NCBI GenBank assembly: GCA_016844285.1
Contig: JAENIS010000001.1
Span: 1-36,763 of the forward strand
Direction of reading: 5' to 3'
Length of the DNA: 36,763 bases
Origin: Dehalococcoidales bacterium
GTDB lineage: Bacteria; Chloroflexota; Dehalococcoidia; Dehalococcoidales; UBA2162
A program made the position numbers and the translations under genes. The notes under the pieces are model-generated. The model saw nothing but the letters and a program-made list of their open reading frames with translations. It was not told the DNA's origin and made no database searches. Positions 7,703 through 15,102 of this stretch are shown here, piece by piece; positions within the stretch are counted from its first letter, which is position 1; every line of letters begins with the position of its first letter.

Positions 7703-8887
7703 TCACGATAATGTGGACTCAATAGCAGCATCTTCCGCCACTTCTTCGTGACGGGTTATGGGCAAAAGCCGGTAGGCCAACCAGATTAGGAGCAGGGCAT
7801 CGGCGACGAGCGCTGCCGAGATAGCAACCTCCATCCAGTGGGGGAAGTAAGTAAAGCCCGGCCGCATCGCCAGAGCCAGCATGCTTACATTGAATCGGTT
7901 AAATATCAATCCGATGACGACCAGTGCTGCGCTCCAGAAGACCCCTCCCCGGCTTTGCCTCACACCGGGCATCGAGAAGAGAAAGATAGGGATAATTACC
8001 CCGACAACAATCTCCCCCCACCACAATAAGTTCTGCGGGTATGCGGAGAATATCAAGCCAATGTCTCCCCTCGCCGTCAAATCCATCAATTTCAGCAGCA
8101 GGTAGATACCGAGAATGTAGGGAATCGCCCTGCCCAGACCGCTGAGAATATCCATAGGTAACTTGTGGCCAAAGGCCTTACTGCTGAGCGTAGTCTCGAA
8201 AATTACCATCGCTGGCCCTACGGCTATTGCCAAAGTGAGGAATAGAAGTGGCAGTATCGGTGTGTACCACAAGGGATGTAATGTCTCCGGCATCATCAGC
8301 AGCATTGACCCCAGGGATGACTGATGCAGCGTAGAAAGGACGACACCGGCAATAACTAGCGGTATCTGAATCGTCCGGATAACACGCAAAGGTACGTGCC
8401 AGTTGAACCGCCTGATGACAGGGAGATTGCTCTTGCTTAAGCCTTCAAAGACCGCAGGACTGAACTCGAGGGCCAGCACTACGGTATAGGTCATCACGCA
8501 TATTGCCACCTCAAACAGAGGAGAATGGATGTTCCAGTAGATAATAGCATGCCAGATATACCATGGTTGCCCCAGGTCGATAAGAAGGGCAAGGACTACA
8601 AGCGTGTAGCCCAGGAAAGCAGTCAGGATTGCTGGTCTGGCTACGGCATGATATTTTTCCTGGTTAAAGAGGTAGACCCATCCCGCCAGGGTAAATCCTC
8701 CTGCCGCCAGGGCAACGCCGCAGTACAGGTCAAAACTTATCCAGAACCCCCAGGGACGGCCGTCACTCAGGTTGCTGACGGCACCAATGCCGTAGAGGTA
8801 GCGAATAATCACCGGGATAAGACCAAGGATGACCAGAAGAGTCAGGATAGATATGCCTAAAGGAAATGCTCGTTTCTGTGCTATCAT
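7703..8887 (-). CDS. NrfD/PsrC-type polytopic membrane subunit of a redox complex
   Basis: 394-residue, very hydrophobic protein with about ten predicted membrane spans, matching the NrfD/HybB/PsrC family that passes electrons between quinone and a partner iron-sulfur subunit. Characteristic stretches are PWGFWISFDLYCGVALAAGG near the N-terminus, LHQSSLGSMLLM, HPLWYTPILP, and a C-terminal region ending in a soluble tail. Its ATG overlaps the stop of the upstream ferredoxin gene by four bases (ATGA), showing tight coupling. No molybdopterin or hydrogenase catalytic subunit is next to it. The partner enzyme must be encoded elsewhere or the module works as an electron adaptor. Confidence 0.9.
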   Translation of the reverse strand: MIAQKRAFPLGISILTLLVILGLIPVIIRYLYGIGAVSNLSDGRPWGFWISFDLYCGVALAAGGFTLAGWVYLFNQEKYHAVARPAILTAFLGYTLVVLALLIDLGQPWYIWHAIIYWNIHSPLFEVAICVMTYTVVLALEFSPAVFEGLSKSNLPVIRRFNWHVPLRVIRTIQIPLVIAGVVLSTLHQSSLGSMLLMMPETLHPLWYTPILPLLFLTLAIAVGPAMVIFETTLSSKAFGHKLPMDILSGLGRAIPYILGIYLLLKLMDLTARGDIGLIFSAYPQNLLWWGEIVVGVIIPIFLFSMPGVRQSRGGVFWSAALVVIGLIFNRFNVSMLALAMRPGFTYFPHWMEVAISAALVADALLLIWLAYRLLPITRHEEVAEDAAIESTLS

Positions 8888-9687
8888 TTCGTCACCCCTT
8901 TTTCTTCTTTGTCGCTATCCTTTGCTTGGCTCAGTTTCTGCCGGCGTTTGGTCAGCCAGTAGATACCGGCCATAGCCGCTGCTACGCCCAGAAGCACCGG
9001 AGGAACAGCACCCATGGCACGTGCCGCATTGACGGTCACCGGCTCAGAGCCGAGGGTGGGGAAGCCCAGTTTGTCAAAAGGAACAGGGGAGAGATAAAGC
9101 CATGAGGTGCCGCCTACTTCTTTCTCTCCGTAGATGTGGTTGACATATTTGCCCGGCGCGGCTGCAATACGTTCCCTGGCTACGACGATAAGTTCCTCTC
9201 GTTCACCCAACTTCAGTGCGTCGGTGGGACAGGTCTTGACGCAGGCAGGCTCCCAGCCCTCACTCAACCGGTCGGCACAAAAGATGCACTTACGAATCCA
9301 GGGTATCGGTGTATCCCACTCAAAGCACGGTATGCCAAAGGGGCAGGCTACCATGCAGTAGCGGCAACCGATGCACTTTTTATCGTCGTAAATCACCGGA
9401 CCATACTCCGTTTTCTGCAAAGCACCGACAATGCAGGCTTCAACGCAGGCGGGGTGCTCACAGTGCATGCACTGGAGCTTAGTAAAGACCCAATAGAACT
9501 TCCCATCATTTTCCAATTCATTAAAGCGTATTTTGGTGAAGGTATGAGCACTGAGCTGCGGCGGATTCTCATAGGTGCCGCGATTAGTGGTCTCATCTCC
9601 TGGCAGCTCATTCCACTGCTTGCAGGCTATCTGGCATGCCCGGCAACCTATGCACTTGTTAGCATCACATAATACTGCTTTACTCAT
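8884..9687 (-). CDS. Four-cluster [4Fe-4S] ferredoxin subunit (FdnH/HybA type) with C-terminal membrane anchor
   Basis: 267 residues. Four cysteine groups fit four [4Fe-4S] clusters: CIGCRACQIAC (15-25), CMHCEHPACVEAC (about 73-85), CIGCRYCMVAC (about 105-115) and CIFCADRL...ACVKTC (about 136-155). A single hydrophobic segment near 225-245 (AVPPVLLGVAAAMAGIYWL) is followed by a basic tail. This matches the electron-transfer subunit of formate dehydrogenase-N and hydrogenase-2-like complexes. There is no Tat signal, so it would enter the periplasm only with a partner or face the cytoplasm. It is coupled to the NrfD gene by overlap. The catalytic subunit is missing locally. Confidence 0.92.
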   Translation of the reverse strand: MSKAVLCDANKCIGCRACQIACKQWNELPGDETTNRGTYENPPQLSAHTFTKIRFNELENDGKFYWVFTKLQCMHCEHPACVEACIVGALQKTEYGPVIYDDKKCIGCRYCMVACPFGIPCFEWDTPIPWIRKCIFCADRLSEGWEPACVKTCPTDALKLGEREELIVVARERIAAAPGKYVNHIYGEKEVGGTSWLYLSPVPFDKLGFPTLGSEPVTVNAARAMGAVPPVLLGVAAAMAGIYWLTKRRQKLSQAKDSDKEEKGVTK

Positions 9688-9775
9688 CTCCTACCCTCCT
9701 CACGCTGCATAAGAAAATGTCTCTTCGGTTTAGTTCCACAGGCTTCTTCTCCTTTCTGCTTGTATTCTATCACAC

Positions 9776-9807
9776 AAAAAAAGGGGGGAAGCATCAAACT
9801 TCCCCCC
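9776..9807 (-). terminator. Rho-independent terminator after the small membrane protein genes
   Basis: On the minus strand a perfect 9-bp stem (GGGGGGAAG/CTTCCCCCC) with a 7-base loop is followed by seven U residues. It lies downstream of the 61-aa ORF and upstream of the ferredoxin gene, so it separates the small-protein genes from the ferredoxin-NrfD operon. Confidence 0.88.
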
Positions 9808-9923
9808 AATCCAAATCAAATCAGCTTGAAAGGCACAATTACCCCCTTGTTTCTTTACTGTTACTGCAGCTACAACTACAGCTTGCTTACACAGTCTCCG
9901 CTAGCCTCTCTCCTACCCTTCGC

Positions 9924-10109
9924 TTATTTATCAACAGGCTGCTTGGCAGCGGCTAACTCTCCAGCCTCCATCTCGCGAGCAGCTCTCCTGGCTCGTGCTT
10001 CTTTAATAGCGACATAGATACCGCCGATGTTGATGTACCAGACAAGTGCTACCGGGATAAGTATAACCGGTATTGCCAGAACCAGTGCTACGATAACTTG
10101 CCACTCCAT
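9924..10109 (-). CDS. Small single-span membrane protein, function unknown
   Basis: 61 residues: a long hydrophobic segment at about 4-28 (VIVALVLAIPVILIPVALVWY) followed by a basic helical stretch (AIKEARARRAAREME). A strong AAGGAGG lies six bases before the ATG. It sits in the same direction as, and upstream of, the ferredoxin-NrfD genes, but a strong terminator intervenes. I do not recognise a family. It could be an accessory subunit of a membrane complex; there is no direct evidence. Confidence 0.75.
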   Translation of the reverse strand: MEWQVIVALVLAIPVILIPVALVWYINIGGIYVAIKEARARRAAREMEAGELAAAKQPVDK

Positions 10110-10166
10110 TTTGTTACCTCCTTCTATTTGATTCCCTTCCTTGCCATCACATTTCTTGGATATCTG

Positions 10167-10334
10167 CTACGTAGTAGCTAGAATCTCGCCAGTAGTGTGG
10201 GTTGCCCTTCTGGGAATTCCCTGTCTCACGGCGGCACCAAGAGCCACCCAGATGAGCATCGGCATGAAGACCACACCAAACAGCACTACGATGACCTTTC
10301 CCATACCTCTGGCAATTCGCTTCGTCCCTTTCAT
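10167..10334 (-). CDS. Small membrane protein, function unknown
   Basis: 55 residues starting MKGTKRIARGMGK, with a basic N-terminus, one hydrophobic span (VIVVLFGVVFMPMLIWVALGA, about 14-34) and a short tail. AAAGGAGG sits seven bases before the ATG, a near-ideal ribosome binding site that argues strongly for translation. It is followed after about 57 bp by another small membrane protein with the same strong site, so the two probably form a transcript ending at the terminator near 9776. No family recognised. Confidence 0.68.
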   Translation of the reverse strand: MKGTKRIARGMGKVIVVLFGVVFMPMLIWVALGAAVRQGIPRRATHTTGEILATT

Positions 10335-10515
10335 TCCGTTACCTCCTTTCTTTCTCTCTTCTTCCTCTCCTCAACCCCGCTTTCATGATAGCAGGTAGTC
10401 TATAGAGAGCCATCCGCTATTAGTCCTGTTTGGGGGTGCGTCTAAATCCTGATAATTTTGCCTTTGACCTGGTAGGTTTATTCCTTCAAGCCAACGGAAA
10501 TAGGTATTTATGCTT

Positions 10516-10560
10516 ACCTGTTAGCAAGCATTTCTACCTGTTGAAGTATCTTCTCACCTG
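10516..10560. promoter_or_regulatory. Three ACCTG boxes in 20-bp phase upstream of the response regulator gene
   Basis: ACCTG occurs at 10516-10520, 10536-10540 and 10556-10560, exactly 20 bp apart. The context is similar (CTTACCTGTT, CTACCTGTT, CTCACCTGGGTT). The boxes end about 30 bp before the response regulator start and overlap a plausible promoter. Further copies lie at 10467-10471 (direct) and 10392-10396 (inverted). The spacing of about two helical turns suggests a cooperative operator on one DNA face. Confidence 0.5.
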
Positions 10561-10569
10561 GGTTAAAAT
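10541..10569 (+). promoter_or_regulatory. Putative sigma70-type promoter of the response regulator gene
   Basis: TTGAAG (10541-10546), a 17-bp spacer and TAAAAT (10564-10569), about 21 bp before the start codon. The third ACCTG box lies inside the spacer, so a protein bound there would affect polymerase. Confidence 0.5.
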
Positions 10570-10590
10570 CTAACTGAAAGAGAGAAAGCG

Positions 10591-11256
10591 ATGGGCAAGA
10601 TTAGAATCGTTATTGCTGACGACCATGCCGTCGTAAGGCAGGGCACCCGGAGTCTGCTGGAGAGGGAAAAGGACCTGGAGGTGGTGGGGGAGGCCGGGGA
10701 CGGGGAGGAAGCCGTAAAACTCATTGAAGAATTACGCCCGGATGTAGCCATATTGGATATCGCTATGCCCAAGCTCAACGGTATTGAAGTGACGAGACGG
10801 ATTAAACCCAAGTGCCCATCCACTGCCGTGTTGATTCTAAGTGCCTACGATGATGATGAGTATGTCTTCGCACTTTTAGAAGCAGGAGCCGCCGGCTATC
10901 TTCTGAAGGATGTCGATAGCAGGGAAGTGGTTAAGGCAGTCAGAGCAGTACACGCCGGCGAGTCAGTACTACATCCGGTCATCGCTCGTAAGGTCCTCGA
11001 CCGTTTCGTCTCCCCGGCAGCTAAAGTTGGTGAGGAAAAGCCGTCGGTTGAGATGAGTGAACGGGAGATGGAAGTATTAAAGCTGGCCGCCAGGGGCATG
11101 AACAACCAGGATATTGCCAATAAGCTGTTTATCAGTATGCGGACGGTTCAGGGTCACTTGACCAGTATCTTCAACAAGCTTAGCGTCGGGTCGCGCACAG
11201 AAGCCATATTTCAGGCTGTTAAAAGGGGATTGCTCTCCTTTGAAGAATTATCCTAG
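10591..11256 (+). CDS. NarL/FixJ-family response regulator
   Basis: 221 residues. The receiver domain (1-120) has the acidic pair Asp10/Asp11, phospho-acceptor Asp56 (VAILDIAMP), Ser84 (LILSAYD) and Lys106 (YLLKD). A linker leads to a LuxR-type HTH at about 155-210 (SEREMEVLKLAARGMNNQDI ... ISMRTVQGHLTSIF). No histidine kinase gene is adjacent, so the partner is elsewhere. The gene diverges from the small membrane protein and ferredoxin-NrfD genes across a 256-bp region, so it may regulate them, itself, or both. The only Shine-Dalgarno candidate, GAGAG, is modest. Confidence 0.94.
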   Translation: MGKIRIVIADDHAVVRQGTRSLLEREKDLEVVGEAGDGEEAVKLIEELRPDVAILDIAMPKLNGIEVTRRIKPKCPSTAVLILSAYDDDEYVFALLEAGAAGYLLKDVDSREVVKAVRAVHAGESVLHPVIARKVLDRFVSPAAKVGEEKPSVEMSEREMEVLKLAARGMNNQDIANKLFISMRTVQGHLTSIFNKLSVGSRTEAIFQAVKRGLLSFEELS

Positions 11257-11314
11257 AGCAAGGAATCGTTAGACGTTCTGTTGACCGCCGGCATAAAAAT
11301 GCGCCAACTTCCCG

Positions 11315-11340
11315 CAGGGGTGAGGTTAATAAACAATCTC
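11315..11340. repeat. Family A repeat end fragment
   Basis: Only the conserved right end is present (GGGGTGAGGTTAATAAACAA then TCTC). It lies between the convergent response regulator and MFS transporter genes. It looks like a decayed copy. Confidence 0.5.
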
Positions 11341-11379
11341 GCGGATGGTCTTTCGGCCATACCAGAAGTAGCATCAAGG

Positions 11380-12720
11380 CTAATAAGGTTGATTAGAACG
11401 AAGCCTGTTTTGGGTGGCACGATGCGCTAGATTTGCTTTACCGGCAACCAGTCTCACCTGCCGTGGCCCAGCGAACCACATGCAGATAGCTGCTACCACC
11501 AGCGCCAGTATGATAAAATAGAAAGCCGGAAGATAAGTCCCCAGGGTATCGAATATCTTGCCCCCCAGCCAGGGGCTGATAGCGCCGCCGATACCAAAGC
11601 CCATCACGATGAAACCATTGATTGAACCAAAGTTCTTCCCCTGAAAGAGGTCAGCCACCGAAGCGGTGAAGGTGGGTGAGACAATCCCCATGCCCAGCCC
11701 AAAGAGCAGGCTATAAGCGTACATTAACCACGGGGTAGAGCTACCCTGGTTGAGGATTAACATCAGGATACCGGCGATGCCGAGCGTTATACCAATAATA
11801 ATGGTTACCTCACGACCAAGACGGTCGGAAAGGAAACCAAGCAGGTTACCTAACCCGTTGCATACGCCGTACAGGCTGAAAATGAGCGCTCCAAAGGCAC
11901 GGGAGTAACCTGCGTCCACGGCGAAGGCCACCTGGTGGGCCAGAATAAGTCCCAGCGCCAGCCCCCAGGCGAACAGACTACCAAGGAAGAGGAACCAGAA
12001 ACGGCGGGTTTTTAATGCCTTGGGTAACGACCATTCTTGACTGGCCCATTTCTCATCTACCACCAGAGGCTCACTACCTGAGAGCTTTGTCGTCACCTTT
12101 GTCGACTCTACCGATTCACCATCGGGGAGTAGACCTTTCTCCTTCGGCTCCAGGCGTTGGAAAATGGCAATAACCGGAGCTATGGCCAGAGCCATAAAGC
12201 CGAGAGCAACAAAAGAACCGCGCCAGCCGATTTGAGTGGTGAGATACTCAACACCGGAAGACATGCTAAAAGCCACAGCGAACCCCAGAGCGAAGATACC
12301 AAGGGCAGTCCCCCGCCGTTTGATGAACCAGCGGGATACCATAGCAGCATTGGTCACATAGCCAGTGACACATATGCCGAGGGAAGCTACTACCCCAAAA
12401 AGTATGTAGAGATGCCATATCTGGCTGGTCCGGCTGGAAGCGGCGGTGGCAATGGCGAGAAGGATTGCCCCGATGGTAAGTAGTTTCCGCGGGCCGAAGC
12501 GGTCAATGGCTAAGCCGGCGATAGGAGCTGAAACCCCATAAACAATAACATTGATGGAAAAGACGAGGGCGGTATCCGCCCGGCTCCAGCCGAATTCTCT
12601 CAAGATGGCAACATAGAATACGGAGAATGAATAGCGAATCCCGTAGGAGATGGCTACGGTAAGGAGGCTAATGATGACAACCAGCCAACCATAGAAAAAG
12701 AGCGGTTTTTTCTCTGTCAT
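11380..12720 (-). CDS. Major facilitator superfamily transporter, OxlT/monocarboxylate-like
   Basis: 446 residues with about 12 membrane spans split by a central charged loop around 205-235 (LPDGESVESTKVTTKLSG). The N-terminus FFYGWLVVIISLLTVAISYG and the motif GLAIDRFGPRKLLTIGAILL are typical of the oxalate:formate antiporter and monocarboxylate porter group. Such proteins carry small organic anions, but the substrate cannot be read from sequence. It stands alone on the minus strand, convergent with the response regulator. ATG at 12720 has no clear Shine-Dalgarno sequence. Family sure; substrate unknown. Confidence 0.9.
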   Translation of the reverse strand: MTEKKPLFFYGWLVVIISLLTVAISYGIRYSFSVFYVAILREFGWSRADTALVFSINVIVYGVSAPIAGLAIDRFGPRKLLTIGAILLAIATAASSRTSQIWHLYILFGVVASLGICVTGYVTNAAMVSRWFIKRRGTALGIFALGFAVAFSMSSGVEYLTTQIGWRGSFVALGFMALAIAPVIAIFQRLEPKEKGLLPDGESVESTKVTTKLSGSEPLVVDEKWASQEWSLPKALKTRRFWFLFLGSLFAWGLALGLILAHQVAFAVDAGYSRAFGALIFSLYGVCNGLGNLLGFLSDRLGREVTIIIGITLGIAGILMLILNQGSSTPWLMYAYSLLFGLGMGIVSPTFTASVADLFQGKNFGSINGFIVMGFGIGGAISPWLGGKIFDTLGTYLPAFYFIILALVVAAICMWFAGPRQVRLVAGKANLAHRATQNRLRSNQPY

Positions 12721-12791
12721 GCTTCGGAATAAGCGCTGGGGATTAATCCAGACTATGATAGCACATATTCCGGCTAAAGTGGAAAAAATAA

Positions 12792-12964
12792 AAGAGGGCT
12801 AACGCCCTCTTAAACTCCTCTCGTCATATTTGAGACTTTGCCTCTCTCTAACTCTCATTACAGTGACGGGCGTCTGAGAGGGACGAAGCCCCTCTCTAAA
12901 ATCTCTTCCCTCTCCCCTTCGTAAAGGGAGAGGGATAAAGGGTGAAGGGTTAGTAAACAATCTC
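12792..12964. repeat. Family A MITE-like repeat, copy 4
   Basis: Occupies much of the 415-bp gap between the MFS gene and tRNA-Sec. Contains AGAGGGC-taac-GCCCTCT, GAGAGGG-acgaag-CCCCTCTC and CTCTCCC-cttcgtaaa-GGGAGAG, and ends with GGGTTAGTAAACAATCTC, the inverse of the left end of copy 1. The rest of the gap holds a 14-bp tandem repeat and the tRNA promoter; no gene is seen. Confidence 0.65.
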
Positions 12965-13042
12965 GATAGGAATCGGGTCACTTATTAACCTACCATCATT
13001 ACTTTCCTCTTCATAAAGGAGAGAGAAATAGGTTGCTCAATG

Positions 13043-13071
13043 TTCTCACTGAAATTTTCTCACTGAAATTT
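13043..13071. repeat. Tandem 14-bp direct repeat upstream of tRNA-Sec
   Basis: TTCTCACTGAAATT occurs twice in tandem with a 14-bp period, just upstream of the tRNA-Sec promoter. It may be a simple duplication or a binding site. Confidence 0.5.
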
Positions 13072-13072
13072 A

Positions 13073-13101
13073 TTGCGCTGGGTGGGCGAATGATATATAC
13101 T
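13073..13101 (+). promoter_or_regulatory. Putative promoter of tRNA-Sec
   Basis: TTGCGC (13073-13078), a 17-bp spacer and TATACT (13096-13101). The predicted start is about 28 bp before the mature tRNA 5' end. No promoter is visible in the 24 bp between tRNA-Sec and hbd, so this promoter may serve both. Confidence 0.5.
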
Positions 13102-13135
13102 GCTATACTTGAAGAGAGGGTTAGCCTGCCTGAAT

Positions 13136-13232
13136 GGGAGCGGATAAGTCCCGGTGGGCTTCGCGGACTTCAAATCCGTCGGGGGGCATTAAGAGTGTCT
13201 TCGGTGGGTTCGACACCCATGCGCTCCCGCCA
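13136..13232 (+). tRNA. selC: tRNA-Sec (anticodon UCA)
   Basis: 97 nt including encoded CCA. The acceptor stem pairs GGGAGCG with CGCTCCC; the eighth pair expected in bacterial tRNA-Sec is G-G here. It has the diagnostic long D stem, AAGTCC/GGGCTT (6 bp) with a 4-base loop, the anticodon loop CTTCAAA giving UCA, a long variable arm (GGGGGCA/TGTCTTC) and a T arm with loop TTCGACA. It resembles E. coli selC in each arm. SelA aminoacylates and SelB delivers this tRNA. It is unlinked to selAB (about 8.5 kb away) and ends 24 bp before the hbd start codon. Confidence 0.93.
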
Positions 13233-13256
13233 GGGTATAAGGCATTAAGGAGGTTT

Positions 13257-14108
13257 ATGAAAATAAAGAAAGTCGGTGTGATTGGTTGTGGCGCCATGGG
13301 CGGTGGTATCGCCCAGATTTCGGCTCAGTCGGGCTACTCGGTAGTTGTCTCGGAGATAAGCGAAGAGCTTCTGAACAAGGGCCTGGCCTCGATTAACTCT
13401 TTTCTAACGAAGAGTGTGGAAAGAGGCCGGTTGTCCCAGCCGGACAAAGATGCCATCGTGAGCCGACTCAAGGGCACTACCAGCCTGCAGGACTTCGCTG
13501 ACTGCGACCTGGTAATTGAGGCGGCGACGGAAAACCTGGAGTTAAAAAAGAAACTGCTCGCTCAACTGGATAAGATTTGCCCCAAACAGACTATTCTGGC
13601 GAGTAATACCTCTTGCTTATCGATTATTGATATGGCAGTAGTCACCGGGAGGCCGGACAAGGTGGTCGGGCTGCACTTCTTCAACCCACCGCCACTGATG
13701 AAGCTTGTCGAGATTGTGAAAAGTATTGCCACCAGCACCGAAACGTTGGAGACAGCCAAGGACTTTGGGAAGTCGGTAGGCAAGACTATCGTCATCGCTC
13801 AGGATGCGCCTGGCTTTATTGTCAACCGCCTGCTCATACCTTTCCTGCTTAATGCTATCCGGATGTATGAGGCGGGCACGGCTACCAGGGAGGATATTGA
13901 TACCGCGATTAACCTGGGGCTGAATCACCCGATGGGCCCGCTGACTCTGGCGGACTATATTGGGCTGGATGTAGTCTATTTTATTGCCAACGCCATCTAT
14001 GATGAGTTCAAAGACCCACAGTATGCCTCGCCAGTGCTGATCAAGAAGATGGTTACCGCCGGCTGGCTGGGGCGAAAGACGGGCAAGGGCTTCTACGACT
14101 ATAAATAG
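13257..14108 (+). CDS. 3-hydroxyacyl-CoA (3-hydroxybutyryl-CoA) dehydrogenase
   Basis: NAD(P)-dependent oxidoreductase interconverting 3-hydroxyacyl-CoA and 3-oxoacyl-CoA. 283 residues from ATG 13257, which has AAGGAGG six bases before it; the longer reading frame upstream runs through tRNA-Sec and is not real. Rossmann motif GCGAMG at 10-15; SNTSCLSI near 116-123; GLHFFNPPPLMKLVEIV with catalytic His140 and Glu152; C-terminal domain with NHPMGPLTLADYIGLDV and TGKGFYDY at the end. It is a single-domain Hbd/PaaH type, with no fused hydratase. No other beta-oxidation gene is adjacent. The CoA transferase at 5279-6699 could be a pathway partner. Confidence 0.94.
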   Translation: MKIKKVGVIGCGAMGGGIAQISAQSGYSVVVSEISEELLNKGLASINSFLTKSVERGRLSQPDKDAIVSRLKGTTSLQDFADCDLVIEAATENLELKKKLLAQLDKICPKQTILASNTSCLSIIDMAVVTGRPDKVVGLHFFNPPPLMKLVEIVKSIATSTETLETAKDFGKSVGKTIVIAQDAPGFIVNRLLIPFLLNAIRMYEAGTATREDIDTAINLGLNHPMGPLTLADYIGLDVVYFIANAIYDEFKDPQYASPVLIKKMVTAGWLGRKTGKGFYDYK

Positions 14109-14161
14109 CTCGAAACCTAATACAAATGTATTAAGCATTGGTGTGTTGTCCCCAAATGGCC

Positions 14162-14240
14162 TGTCATTGCGAGGATTCCCGATGTATCGGGACGACGAAG
14201 CAATCTGAATCCTTACCTGAAGCCAGTCTTTGGATTCTCA
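14162..14240. repeat. Family B palindromic repeat, copy 2 (truncated)
   Basis: Begins TGTCATTGCGAGGATTCCCG, has the TCCCGAT-gta-TCGGGA hairpin and GAAGCAATCT, but lacks the right-hand CGCAATGACA end. It is the only large repeat between hbd and the possible minus-strand ORF at 14238-14420. Confidence 0.6.
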
Positions 14241-14420
14241 TGCATCTAGGTGTCCTCCGTGATATAATAAGAAAAATACGCAGGAAGGCTTGAGCCTTTT
14301 TTTAATTTCATCAATTGCTTTAGGGAGAATAGCCCCTAAAGCCAGTACCATTTCCTGTGCGACAATAAACCGAAGTTTCTTTTCCGTCATGTTTGAACCG
14401 GGCTTTGCTTCTATAGTCAT
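14238..14420 (-). CDS. Possible small hypothetical protein
   Basis: 60-residue frame (MTIEAKPGSNMTEKKLRFIV...). GAGGGGG lies about five bases before the ATG, which favours translation. The C-terminus runs into the broken end of a family B repeat, so the gene may be truncated by it. No family recognised. It could also be chance coding potential in a 619-bp region otherwise holding two repeats. Confidence 0.35.
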   Translation of the reverse strand: MTIEAKPGSNMTEKKLRFIVAQEMVLALGAILPKAIDEIKKRLKPSCVFFLLYHGGHLDA

Positions 14421-14480
14421 TACTTACCCCCTCTCACAAAATTATCCTAGAACACTAAGACGCATGAGAACCCAATTTTT

Positions 14481-14630
14481 TGGTACTATTCGGTTTTGGT
14501 TGCTGTAGTGAAATAGTTATCATTGCGAGGGGGCGTTAGACCCCGTGGCAATCTCTGCCCAATACATTCCGAGATTGCTTCGTCGCTACGCCCGCAATGA
14601 CGGCGTTATCAACCATAAGCAAACAGAACC
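14481..14630. repeat. Family B repeat with outer inverted ends, copy 3
   Basis: Outer ends GGTACTATTCGGTTTTGGTT and AACCATAAGCAAACAGAACC are imperfect inverted repeats. Inside lies the core ATCATTGCGAG ... GAGATTGCTTCG ... GCAATGACG with a GGGGGCGTTAGACCCC hairpin. This nested structure is shared with copies 4-6. Confidence 0.65.
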
Positions 14631-14727
14631 CCATTTTTTATGGTTGCGAGCAAGAGAGAATCAAGCTAAAATATAAAGATATTGTTTATTAACCTTATCT
14701 ATATAACCAGTATCGGAGGACAATAAA

Positions 14728-14850
14728 ATGGGTAGAAAACAAGAGAAGGCCGAACAGAGACGTGCCTACCAGGAGACGTTCAAGAAGGTAAAACACGGTC
14801 ACGGCGGCCGTTCTGTCAGGAAGAAAGAAGAAACCGCTCTAGGTAAATAG
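14728..14850 (+). CDS. Small basic protein, function unknown
   Basis: 40 residues (MGRKQEKAEQRRAYQETFKK, then VKHGHGGRSVRKKEETALGK), strongly basic and polar. GGAGGA lies seven bases before the ATG, a good ribosome binding site. It has no recognised family. It sits in a 970-bp stretch between hbd and the 2-hydroxyacid dehydrogenase, in the same direction as both. Its composition suggests a nucleic-acid-binding or ribosome-associated peptide, which is speculation. Confidence 0.55.
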   Translation: MGRKQEKAEQRRAYQETFKKVKHGHGGRSVRKKEETALGK

Positions 14851-14953
14851 GGCTTGACCAGCAGAGGTCGAGACTGTTTATCAACTTTGGCAATGATACG
14901 ACCCCGAATGGTATTGCCGGCGGAGAATAGCGCCAACGAATAAGGGAGAAAAA

Positions 14954-15082
14954 ATGATGGCGACTGAATCTCACCGTCGGGAAGAGATTCTGTCAATAAT
15001 GCAGGCAGTAGCGGTGGCGGCTGTAGCCACCTCAGCAATTGCGGAAAGTAAAGCGGTCATATCGCCAAATCGGAAAACGTGA
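14954..15082 (+). CDS. Small hypothetical protein overlapping the downstream dehydrogenase frame
   Basis: 42 residues with a short Ala/Val-rich stretch (MQAVAVAAVATSAIA) after a polar start. GGGAGA precedes the ATG by about five bases. Its stop TGA overlaps a GTG that could start the next gene (GTGA). It may be a leader or coupling peptide for the dehydrogenase; no family recognised. Confidence 0.42.
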   Translation: MMATESHRREEILSIMQAVAVAAVATSAIAESKAVISPNRKT

Positions 15083-15102
15083 GTAAGGAGACAAAGATAT
15101 CG

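Noticed and set aside
10141..10398. 85-codon and 63-codon plus-strand frames
   Set aside because: They are opposite the small membrane protein gene at 10167-10334, which has a near-perfect ribosome binding site; the plus frames have none and show no family features.
12784..12815. Terminator hairpin AGAGGGC-taac-GCCCTCT
   Set aside because: It lies upstream of, not after, the MFS gene and is part of a family A repeat.
13033..13248. 71-codon frame and the extended dehydrogenase N-terminus (from 13134)
   Set aside because: Both read through the tRNA-Sec gene; the strong AAGGAGG before ATG 13257 fixes the real start.
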